Assembly: GCF_014205215.1 (NCBI RefSeq)
Contig: NZ_JACHNC010000001.1
Coordinates: 7,808,501 to 7,872,500 of the forward strand
Direction: 5' to 3'
DNA: 64,000 nucleotides
Source: Actinoplanes lobatus
GTDB lineage: Bacteria > Actinomycetota > Actinomycetes > Mycobacteriales > Micromonosporaceae
Part shown: positions 41,863 through 49,433 of the stretch, piece after piece
How positions within the stretch are numbered: position 1 is the stretch's first letter
Layout of the letters: each line of letters opens with the position of its first letter
Translations under genes and position numbers: made by a program
The notes under the pieces: model-generated
Seen by the model: only the letters and a program-made list of their open reading frames with translations
Databases searched by the model: none
Told to the model about the DNA's origin: nothing

Positions 41863-42919
41863 TGAGGTCCCCCGGCGCGATGAGGACCTTGCAGCTGGCC
41901 TGGTCGGCCGGGCCGAACCGGCGGGTGTCGATGTCGCAGCCCAGCGCCGCGAAGCCGCGCCGGTACTGCTCCAGCGGCACCACGTCGCTGATCAGCCGTT
42001 CCGCCGGGATCCGGCCGCTGGTGATCAGGTGAAACGCTTCGACGAAGGAGCCGTGCAGGGAGTCGATCGAGCCGATGACCGACAGGCTGCGGTCGGCCAG
42101 CAGCATGGTGTCGATCGAGGCGCGTTTCTCCTTCAAACCGATCGACATGTACGTGCCTCCGCACGCCATCTGCGGGAACAGCTCCTCCAGCAGCATCGAC
42201 GTGGTGTCGACGACGATGTCCAGCGGCGCCTGCGGGTCGTTGAAGAACTTGCCGCGCGCCTCCTCCAGCGACTCGTAGGCGCCGGTGCCGTCGGGCAGCC
42301 GGTCGCGGGCGAACTCCAGCCGGGCCGGCGAGTGTTCGACCACCACCGGGGTGAGGCCCTTGAGCGACAGCACCCAGGTGTAGAGCAGCCCGAGCGGGCC
42401 GGCGCCGATCACGTACGTGTTGGCGGTCAGCGACGGCGGCCGCAGCTTGCGGGCGCCGGCGACCACGCAGCTGAGCGGTTCGGTCAGGGCCGCCGCCCGC
42501 AGGGACACGTGGTCCGGGACCCGGTGCACGAACGCCGAGGTGGTCCGGTAGCGGTCGGCGTACGCGCCGTCGTAGCTGACCCCGCTCTCGGTGCCGTGCT
42601 TGTTGACGCAGTGGTTGATCCGCTGGGTCTGGCACATCCGGCACCGGCCGCAGTAGGGGGTCGGGTTGATCACGACGCGATCGCCGACCGCGACGCTGGT
42701 GACGGCCGGGCCGATCTCGGCGACGATGCCGCTGGCCTCGTGGCCGAGGGTGACGCCGCTGACCGCGACCGGGTAGTTGCCGGAGACGATGCCCAGGTCG
42801 GTGCCGCAGATCCCGCAGTAGCGGATGTCGACGACCACGTCGTCGTCGCCGGTGGCGTGCAGGTCGGGCACCTCGCGCAGTTCGACGTTCCAGGCGCTGT
42901 GGTACTTGAGGGCTTTCAC
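41855..42919 (-). CDS. Zinc-dependent sugar/polyol dehydrogenase (MDR)
   Basis: A 354-residue zinc alcohol dehydrogenase. Catalytic zinc: CGICGTD and GHEASG; structural zinc: CGRCRMCQTQRINHC (four cysteines). NAD-binding: TYVIGAGPLGLLYTWVL. The length and motifs fit sorbitol, threonine or cyclitol dehydrogenases. In aminocyclitol pathways a related enzyme oxidises a hydroxyl so that a PLP enzyme can aminate it; the neighbouring gene is just such an aminotransferase. GTG 42919 overlaps the aminotransferase stop (GTGA). Confidence 0.85.
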   Translation of the reverse strand: MKALKYHSAWNVELREVPDLHATGDDDVVVDIRYCGICGTDLGIVSGNYPVAVSGVTLGHEASGIVAEIGPAVTSVAVGDRVVINPTPYCGRCRMCQTQRINHCVNKHGTESGVSYDGAYADRYRTTSAFVHRVPDHVSLRAAALTEPLSCVVAGARKLRPPSLTANTYVIGAGPLGLLYTWVLSLKGLTPVVVEHSPARLEFARDRLPDGTGAYESLEEARGKFFNDPQAPLDIVVDTTSMLLEELFPQMACGGTYMSIGLKEKRASIDTMLLADRSLSVIGSIDSLHGSFVEAFHLITSGRIPAERLISDVVPLEQYRRGFAALGCDIDTRRFGPADQASCKVLIAPGDLSE

Positions 42920-44169
42920 GGCCGGTTGGCCTCCTTCTCGTAGGAGCGCAGCGTGTCGTGGAGGCGGGCGAGCAGGTCGTCGACCTGCTCGGGGGTGATG
43001 ATCAGCGGCGGGCGGACCTTGACGGTGCGGCCGAAGCCGTACCGGCTGCCGCGCAGGATGAGACCGTGCCGGCGGCCGATCGCGATGAACTGCTCGACGT
43101 CCACGCTGGTGGGCAGGTCGAAGGCCTGCATCAGGCCGATGCCGCGGACGCCGGTCACGCTCGCGGAGGAGGCGGCGAGGGCGAGCAGGCCGCGGTGCAG
43201 CGGCCCGGCGACGGCTGCCACGTTCTCCAGCACCCGGTGGTCGCCGAGGTAGCGGACGGTGGCCTCCAGTGCGGTCAGCGCCAGCGGGTTCGCGCCCGAG
43301 GTGCTGGAGTGCTCCCAGGGTTCGAGCACGTCGAGGTCGGGGCGCATCAGCACGCCGGCGACCGGGATGCCGACGCCTCCGGCGCCTTTGGCGAAGGTGA
43401 TGATGTCCGGCCGCAGGGCTTGCGCGTAGCCGGTGGAGGCGAAGAACGATCCGGTACGCCCGAAGCCGGTCTGCACCTCGTCGGCGATGATCAGGATGCC
43501 CAGTTTGTCGCAGGTGTCGCGGAGCACCCGGTACCAGTCGCGGGGCGGGACGATGTTGCCGCCGTTACCCATCACCGGCTCGACGACCACGGCCGCCACC
43601 TGGCCGCTCGACGCGTACTCCACGAAGTCCTCGAGCCGGCGGGCGCAGAGCATGCCGCAGCGGTCGGCGACCTGCCCGTAGAAGCAGTTCGCGCAGTCGG
43701 GCGCCGGGATCTTCACCGAATTCGGGAACGGCAGTGTGAAGCTGCGTTGCCGGAAAGCGTTGCCGGAGATTCCGGTGGTGGCCACGGTCTGTCCGTGATG
43801 CGACAGGAACAGCGAGAATATGTCGGAGCGGCCGGTGGCTTTCTGAGCGATTCTGACGGCCGCCTCGTTGGCGCCGGATCCGGTCACGTCGCGGAACCAG
43901 AACGCGCCGATGTGCGGCGGCAATTCAGGGCGCATCAGCTGAAAGATTTCCTCTGATTTACCGCGGGTGAACTCGGAGGACAGGTGAGCCACCCGGTCCA
44001 GCTGGTCGTGGAGTGCCGCGAGGACCTCCGGGGGGTTGTAGCCGAGCGAGACGTTGAACGTCCCGGACGCGCAGTCGATGTGGCGTTCGCCGTTGATGTG
44101 CAGGTAGATGCCTTCTCCGACATGGTCTGGCAGGCCGGTCAACGGCCTGTGCGCAACACTCGAACTCAT
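42916..44169 (-). CDS. Class III PLP-dependent aminotransferase
   Basis: A 417-residue aminotransferase. Motifs: SGTFNVSLGYNPPEVLAALH, DVTGSGANEAAVRIA, SHHGQTVATTG, ADEVQTGFGRTG and the Schiff-base lysine in ITFAKGAGGVGIPVAGV. A four-cysteine patch (CANCFYG, CGMLCARR), seen in a subset of this class, is intact. It is the first gene of the six-gene operon. ATG 44169 is chosen because GGGGAAAGG lies seven bases upstream; ATG 44193 has none. It probably aminates the ketone made by the neighbouring dehydrogenase. Confidence 0.85.
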   Translation of the reverse strand: MSSSVAHRPLTGLPDHVGEGIYLHINGERHIDCASGTFNVSLGYNPPEVLAALHDQLDRVAHLSSEFTRGKSEEIFQLMRPELPPHIGAFWFRDVTGSGANEAAVRIAQKATGRSDIFSLFLSHHGQTVATTGISGNAFRQRSFTLPFPNSVKIPAPDCANCFYGQVADRCGMLCARRLEDFVEYASSGQVAAVVVEPVMGNGGNIVPPRDWYRVLRDTCDKLGILIIADEVQTGFGRTGSFFASTGYAQALRPDIITFAKGAGGVGIPVAGVLMRPDLDVLEPWEHSSTSGANPLALTALEATVRYLGDHRVLENVAAVAGPLHRGLLALAASSASVTGVRGIGLMQAFDLPTSVDVEQFIAIGRRHGLILRGSRYGFGRTVKVRPPLIITPEQVDDLLARLHDTLRSYEKEANRP

Positions 44170-44549
44170 TGGGTGGCCTTTCCCCGTCGACATGGTATCG
44201 CTGCTGGTGAACCGGTTAAGTGAACGGGCGTGAAAATCCCGTGCGGGTATCGGAATGAAGTGGTGGGAGCTCTCCCAGGAACAGGCTCCACAGTGGTCCG
44301 CCAGTCGCCGGGGAGTCAAGGCGGCACCGGCGGACGAGGACCGAAGAATGGCCTTGACCTGCACTACCGGGGGCGTGTGCGCTTAATCACTGACGCCCCA
44401 CGAACATCGATTAACGTTCGCGAAACAATAGAGCATGGCCGATTAATATCCGGCCCGATGAAGAAAGATTGCCGGATGGTTACTGAATTGATCTCGCCCA
44501 CGGCAGAGCCGGTGCGCCGCGCCCGTCATCGACCCCCTACCTTGAACGG
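44170..44549. other. 380-base divergent control region
   Basis: No coding sequence is visible. It separates the minus-strand biosynthetic operon from the plus-strand SUKH-like gene. The central part (44370-44470) is A+T-richer than its surroundings and holds two dyads. A leaderless promoter element for the right-hand gene is at 44538-44543. Confidence 0.55.
44370..44420. promoter_or_regulatory. Two inverted repeats upstream of biosynthetic operon
   Basis: GGGGCGT (44370-44376) pairs with ACGCCCC (44393-44399); CGAAC (44401-44405) pairs with GTTCG (44416-44420) around ATCGATTAAC. They are candidate sites for a regulator encoded elsewhere, since the operon itself contains none. Confidence 0.45.
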
Positions 44550-44550
44550 A
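44538..44550 (+). promoter_or_regulatory. Leaderless -10 element
   Basis: TACCTT (44538-44543), six bases, ATG 44550. Confidence 0.55.
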
Positions 44551-45119
44551 TGCCTGTGACTGTCGAGAGACTGGCCGGATACGGCGAGCGTGATTTTGAC
44601 GCCGACCTGGCCCGATGGTTCCCTGACCGCTCCCTGGTCACGCTGAGCAGCCAGATCCGCCCGGTCGCGCCGTTCCTGGAAAGACTGCCGGGAGGTGCGG
44701 CGGCGGCGCTGGAGGGCTTCGACCGCAAGGTCCGGTCAGGCGCCCTGCCAAGGGTTCTCGATGTCAGCGACGACTCGTACGGCTTCGCATTCGCCGCGAA
44801 CGGATGTGACATTCTCGACAGCGACTACCAAACCGCCCTCACCGACGACGACGTGTGGTCGATCGGTTTCGACGGAGGCGGCAATTATTACGTGGTGCTG
44901 ACCAACGGTCAGGTCGCGGTCTGGTTCCACGAGGAGCAGGTCATCGAGGCGGACACCCGGTTCGACAACCTGGACGTGTTCCTCTACGCGATCGTGCGGT
45001 ACCAGGCGGTCCGGGCGGGCGTTCTGAACCGTGCCGACGTCGAGGCCGACCTGCGTGCACTCGGCCAACCGGGCATCGACCACCCGGACGTCGGGCTGCT
45101 GGCCTACCTGCCGCGGTAG
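44550..45119 (+). CDS. SUKH/SMI1-like hypothetical protein
   Basis: A 189-residue acidic soluble protein. The part GFAFAANGCDILDSDY through WSIGFDGGGNYYVVLTNGQV and AVWFHEEQVIEADTRFDNLD has the turn and strand pattern of SUKH (SMI1/KNR4) domains, which often serve as immunity proteins against polymorphic toxins. There is no toxin gene adjacent, so immunity is only a family-based suggestion. The start is leaderless. Confidence 0.6.
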   Translation: MPVTVERLAGYGERDFDADLARWFPDRSLVTLSSQIRPVAPFLERLPGGAAAALEGFDRKVRSGALPRVLDVSDDSYGFAFAANGCDILDSDYQTALTDDDVWSIGFDGGGNYYVVLTNGQVAVWFHEEQVIEADTRFDNLDVFLYAIVRYQAVRAGVLNRADVEADLRALGQPGIDHPDVGLLAYLPR

Positions 45120-45257
45120 CCGACACCGTCCACGAACAACCCGGCGACCCGGGCTGGCCGGCGCGGTCCGTGATCATCTGCGCCGTCGCCGTGCCGGGGT
45201 ACCCGGGTGCTCAAGCCGGGGTCACCCGCTGCGCGGCCGACCCCGGCTGGAGCGTGT

Positions 45258-47051
45258 CTATTGCAGAGACGCGTCGTCGAGGTAGAGCCCGTCGGTTCCG
45301 GCGGTGGTCTCGACGTAGAGGGCCGCCCGGGACAGGGCGCCGGTCCAGGCGACCGTGGCGCTGCCGGTGAGCAGTGTCCATCCGCCGGTGCTGACCGTGG
45401 TGGCCGGGGTCAGTTGCACGTAGCCGGTCGTGGTCGCGGTGGTCACCGCCAGGGTCACCTTGGCGCTGGGCGTTCCGCTCTGCGAGCGGACCCACATGTT
45501 CGTCCGGTAGGTCGCGCCGTTGGTGAGCCGGCCGGTGAGGTCCTGCGCCGGGCCGTTCCACGCGGCGGTCCGCCCGGAGATCGCCAGCGATCGCGTGCCG
45601 CTGCGGACCACGGATGTGCTCGCCGACAGGCTGCCGGCGCCGAACACCTGCCAGCCGTCGGTGCCGTTCTCGGCGCCGCTGTTGACGAGCAGGTTCCCGT
45701 CGCCGGAGGCGCTGAACTGCCACCAGTCGAGGTTGAGCAGGTAGCCGGTGCCGCCGGCGAAACGCAGGTAGAGGTCCTGGGTGCCGGTCGCACCGGTGAT
45801 GGGGCAGGTGATCGTGGTCCAATTCTGCCAGCCGCCGGTGCCGCCGGTGGTGCAGGTGCCGGCGAGGGTTCCGGTCGGGCTGCCGAGGCGGATCTCGATG
45901 CGGCCGCCGGATGTGCCGGAGGCGACCCGGGCCTGGAAGGACGTGGCGCCCGTACCGAAGCCGACGCCTTTGATCTTGAGGTAGTCGCCGTTGTCGGTGT
46001 TGGCGATGGTGATGCCGCCGCCGGAGGTGGGTTCGGTCTCGACGCCGGCGGCCCAGGCCGTGGTCTCGGCCTCCTGCCGGACGTACGGGTTCAGCGTGCC
46101 GGCCTGCGGCGGCCCGGCGGTGGTCATGGTGATCGCCGGAATGGTGCCGTCGGATCCGTAGGTGAACCGTTCCACGGCGACGGACCGGGTGAACCCGCCT
46201 CCGCCGGGCAGCGCGCCGTTGTGGTAGAAGAAATAGGAGCCGCCGTTGAAGTCGACGACGCCCGCGTGGTTGGTGAAGCTGCCGCCCTGCCGGGGCATGA
46301 TCGTGCCGCGGTAGGTCCACGGGCCGGTCGGGCCGGGGGCGGTGGAGTAGGCGATGTATTCGGAGCAGCATTCGGCGGCGAAGACGTTGTAGTAGAGGCC
46401 GTTGCGTTTGAAGACCCACGGCGCTTCCTCGTACAGCGTCGGGCGGTTGGGGTTTCCGGTTCTGGTGCCGTAGCCGGCGGTGGTCAGCGGGATCTGGGTG
46501 GGGCTGCCCGAGTAGCTGATCATGTCGGTGTTCAGCCGGACGTACCAGAGGTTGGGGTTGCCCCAGTAGAGGTAGGCCTGCCCGTTGTCGTCGATGAGGA
46601 CGTTGGGGTCGATCTCGCCGTTCTCCACCAGGGGGCGGCCGATCGCGTCGGTGAACGGCCCGGTCGGGCTGCTGGACACGCCGACGCCGATGGCCATCCG
46701 GCCGGTGGCACGGTTCTTGACCGGTACGTACCAGTAGAAGCGGCCGTTGCGTTCGGTGACGTGGCCGGCCCAGGCGTCGGCGCTCGCCCAACTGAACGTG
46801 GCCAGGCTCATCGGGGAGCCGTGGTCGGTCCAGTTGGCCATGTCGGTGGTCGAGTAGACCCGCCAGTCACGCATGGTGAAGTAGGTGGAGCCGTCCTCGT
46901 CGTGGCCGGTGTAGACGTAGAGGCGGCCGTTGTGCACCAGCGGCGCCGGGTCGGCGGTGTAGACGGTCTGCACGATCGGGTTGTCGGCACGAGCGGGAGC
47001 GGGCAGGAACGTGGCGAGGACGGCGGCGACGGCGGCGACGGCGGCTCTCAT
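45258..47051 (-). CDS. Secreted GH43 glycosidase with CBM6 and CBM4/9-like domains
   Basis: A 597-residue exported enzyme. Signal peptide about residues 1-22 (AAVAAVAAVLATFLPAPARA). GH43 domain: catalytic base in TADPAPLVHNGRLY, modulating Asp in EIDPNVLIDDNGQAYLYWGN, catalytic acid Glu in YEEAPWVFKRNGLYYN. A CBM6 follows (YVRQEAETTAWAAG to LYLRFAGGTGYLLNLDWWQF), then a CBM4/9/22-like jellyroll (LLVNSGAENGTDGWQVFGAG). It should attack arabinoxylan or arabinan side chains outside the cell. AGGAGA precedes ATG 47051. Second gene of the operon with the RICIN-GH43 gene, 29 bases downstream of it. Confidence 0.9.
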   Translation of the reverse strand: MRAAVAAVAAVLATFLPAPARADNPIVQTVYTADPAPLVHNGRLYVYTGHDEDGSTYFTMRDWRVYSTTDMANWTDHGSPMSLATFSWASADAWAGHVTERNGRFYWYVPVKNRATGRMAIGVGVSSSPTGPFTDAIGRPLVENGEIDPNVLIDDNGQAYLYWGNPNLWYVRLNTDMISYSGSPTQIPLTTAGYGTRTGNPNRPTLYEEAPWVFKRNGLYYNVFAAECCSEYIAYSTAPGPTGPWTYRGTIMPRQGGSFTNHAGVVDFNGGSYFFYHNGALPGGGGFTRSVAVERFTYGSDGTIPAITMTTAGPPQAGTLNPYVRQEAETTAWAAGVETEPTSGGGITIANTDNGDYLKIKGVGFGTGATSFQARVASGTSGGRIEIRLGSPTGTLAGTCTTGGTGGWQNWTTITCPITGATGTQDLYLRFAGGTGYLLNLDWWQFSASGDGNLLVNSGAENGTDGWQVFGAGSLSASTSVVRSGTRSLAISGRTAAWNGPAQDLTGRLTNGATYRTNMWVRSQSGTPSAKVTLAVTTATTTGYVQLTPATTVSTGGWTLLTGSATVAWTGALSRAALYVETTAGTDGLYLDDASLQ

Positions 47052-47080
47052 GAGGTTTCTCCTGAGGCGGTGTCGTGTGG

Positions 47081-49114
47081 TCATGGTGTGGTCAGGTCGA
47101 ACCGGTTGACGGTGACCGCGCCGCCGAGCGCGCTGGTGGCGTAGTTGAAGATGCCGAAGCGATAGCCCATGAAGAACTGCCAGGCGTTGTTGAGGGTGAA
47201 GGCCGGGCCCAGCGTGGTGAAGGTGCTGCCGTTGGTGCTGTAGGAGAACGTGGCGGTCCGTCCGGAGCCGGGCCGGATGTCGGCGGTGGCCCGCAGCCAG
47301 ATCCGGCCCCCGGTGACGGTCGCGCCGGCCGCCTCGGCACCGGTGCCGGTGGTGGCCCAGCTCGAGTTCATGGTCAGGCCGTTGGTCATCGACACCCGGG
47401 TGGCGCCGTTGTCCTTGCGGACGCCGATCCAGGCCGAGGAGTCGCGCAGCATGGCCAGGCCCGCGCGGTCGCCGTTGGCCATCTGCGAGTAGTCCAGCTC
47501 GATGGTGGCGGTGGAGGACGGTCCCTGGATGCGGTGGGTGAGGGTGTTGCGAGCGTCGTACAGGTCGTTGGTGACCGTCGCGGTGGACAACCGCAGTCCG
47601 TTGCCGACGCTGAACCGGCTGGTGTCGGGGTTGTGGTTCCATTCCCAGCGGTGGCCGAGCGTGGCGGAGGTGAACGTGTCCGGGCCGGTCATCGGTTGCA
47701 CGGTCCTGGTGGTGCTGATGTTCGGCCTCGGGTAGGTGGCTCCCCACCGGCCGTCGACGGTGGTCAGCACCGGCCAGTCGTTGCTCCAGGTGATCGGGGC
47801 CAGCGTCGGCACCCGCCCGCCGGGGAAGGCGTCGGTGAACGCCATGTACCACCAGTCACCGTTCTGGGTCTGCACCAGTCCGCCCTGGTGCGGGACGCCG
47901 CCGCCGGAGATCGGGCCGGGAAGGTCGAGAAGGACCTGGCGTTGCTCGTACGGGCCCCACGGGCTGGTCGAGCGCAGCACGTACTGGCCGTTCGCCGGAC
48001 GGGTCAGCCAGATGTAGTAGTAGTTGCCGCGCTTGTACATGCGGGCGCCCTCGAGGGTGCCGATGCTCGACGGTGTGGTGTAGACGGTCTGCGCCCGCAC
48101 CTGTGAGGTCAGGTCGGCCGACAGCTGGGCGACGCTGATCGTGCCGTTGCCGTAGGCCACGTACGGGGTGTCGTTGTCGAACAGCAGCCCGGCGTCGTAG
48201 TAGCAGTTGTTGATCCGGGCCTTCTTGCTCCAGGCGCCGTCGACCGCCGGGGCGGTGTAGACGTAGGTGCGGTTGAACTCGGTACAGCCGAGCCAGTAGT
48301 AGGTGCTGTTGCTCGCCCGGTAGTTGAACGCCGACGCCCAGATCCCTTTCACGTACGCCCGGCCGCCGGACAGGTCGTAGGCCGTCGAGTCGAAGTCCAG
48401 TCGCGGCACCGAGTGTCCGGCGTACTCCCAGTTCACCAGGTCGTACGAGCGCAGGATCGGCGCGCCCGGCGAGTAGTGCATGGTCGACGCCGACCAGTAG
48501 TAGGCGTCGCCGACCCGGATGATGTCGCCGTCGGCGAAGTCCTGCCACACCACGGGGTTGGTGAAGGTGCCGGCGGGTGTCGTGGAGCCGCCGATCCGGA
48601 CGAGCTGCCACTGCTGGTTGGCGCCGTTCCAGTCGGAGTACTGCACGATGTTCGCGCCGTCCGCGGTTGATGCGCCCTGCACCTCGACGGCCTTGCCGCT
48701 GTTGCGGTTGATCAACTGGATATAGCCGTCAACATCGTCAATCTTGAACTGTTGATTCGTCGTGTTGTTGTCCGTCCACTGCACGATCGAACCGCCGTCG
48801 ACGGTTGACATGTTGTAGACGTCGAGCACCTTGCCGGAGTGCCTCGACTTGAGCCGGTAGAAGCCGCTACCGGAGTCGACGAACTGCCACTGCTGCTGTG
48901 CCTGGTCGTTGCGCGTCCACTGGGTGATCCGGCCACCGTCGGCGGTGGACAGGTTGTAGACGTCGAGAGCCTTGCCACTGTTGCGGTTGACCAGCACGTA
49001 CCAGGCATTGGTGTCGATGGTCGCCGCCCGGGCCGCGGACGAGACGGCCACGGCGAGCACCGCCCCGAGGACGGCGGCCAGCACGGTGACGGAGATGAAC
49101 GGACGAGCCCTCAT
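47081..49114 (-). CDS. Secreted RICIN-GH43 glycosidase
   Basis: A 677-residue exported enzyme. Signal peptide about residues 1-30. Residues 33-170 form a ricin-type beta-trefoil with three repeats (LVNRNSGKALDVYNLSTADG, LKSRHSGKVLDVYNMSTVDG, LINRNSGKAVEVQGASTADG). GH43 domain: base in FADGDIIRVGDAYYWSAST, modulating Asp in YYDAGLLFDNDTPYVAYGNG, acid Glu in TLEGARMYKRGNYYYIWLT. The C-terminal 190 residues are a concanavalin-like GH43 accessory domain (DTFTSATLGHRWEWNHNPDT). GAGGAGC precedes ATG 49114. A CebR-like operator lies 45 bases upstream. Confidence 0.9.
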   Translation of the reverse strand: MRARPFISVTVLAAVLGAVLAVAVSSAARAATIDTNAWYVLVNRNSGKALDVYNLSTADGGRITQWTRNDQAQQQWQFVDSGSGFYRLKSRHSGKVLDVYNMSTVDGGSIVQWTDNNTTNQQFKIDDVDGYIQLINRNSGKAVEVQGASTADGANIVQYSDWNGANQQWQLVRIGGSTTPAGTFTNPVVWQDFADGDIIRVGDAYYWSASTMHYSPGAPILRSYDLVNWEYAGHSVPRLDFDSTAYDLSGGRAYVKGIWASAFNYRASNSTYYWLGCTEFNRTYVYTAPAVDGAWSKKARINNCYYDAGLLFDNDTPYVAYGNGTISVAQLSADLTSQVRAQTVYTTPSSIGTLEGARMYKRGNYYYIWLTRPANGQYVLRSTSPWGPYEQRQVLLDLPGPISGGGVPHQGGLVQTQNGDWWYMAFTDAFPGGRVPTLAPITWSNDWPVLTTVDGRWGATYPRPNISTTRTVQPMTGPDTFTSATLGHRWEWNHNPDTSRFSVGNGLRLSTATVTNDLYDARNTLTHRIQGPSSTATIELDYSQMANGDRAGLAMLRDSSAWIGVRKDNGATRVSMTNGLTMNSSWATTGTGAEAAGATVTGGRIWLRATADIRPGSGRTATFSYSTNGSTFTTLGPAFTLNNAWQFFMGYRFGIFNYATSALGGAVTVNRFDLTTP

Positions 49115-49433
49115 TGTTGAGCTCCTCGAATCGGAAGTGAGTTTGCCGGAAACCAGAATGAGAGCGCTCACATTCGTAAGGCGATATTGCCAGACGATTT
49201 CCGGTGTTTCAAGACAGAAACATAGATGAGCAGCTCAGATGGCCTTCCATCACCTCACAAGGCATCCGACTCGAGACGACTCCCCCATATTACAATTTCT
49301 CAGATTTCGTTCTCGATATTAACGCGAACATGATTGTCGGGACGTTTCTGTTATATGCGGGAGGGCACCGAAGTCGGTACGAACCGGCCGATCGGCTGTG
49401 GCGGCCCGCCGGGCGGCACACCACAGTGGAGCG
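49115..49433. other. 319-base region without a gene, divergent promoters
   Basis: It holds the promoter and operator of the GH43 operon (left) and the leader of the TPR gene (right). An AT-rich section (about 49175-49350) is unusual for this genome. No protein pattern is visible on either strand. Confidence 0.55.
49159..49172 (-). promoter_or_regulatory. CebR-like (LacI-family) operator of GH43 operon
   Basis: TGAGAGCGCTCACA matches the actinobacterial cellobiose-repressor box TGGGAGCGCTCCCA at 12 of 14 positions, the two changes being symmetric. It sits just upstream of the RICIN-GH43 gene. A LacI-type repressor encoded elsewhere probably controls the two glycosidases. Confidence 0.7.

Noticed and set aside
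44401..44424. TTCGCGAA palindrome in the operon control region as a separate operator
   Set aside because: Eight-base GC-rich palindromes are expected by chance here; only the longer dyads were kept.
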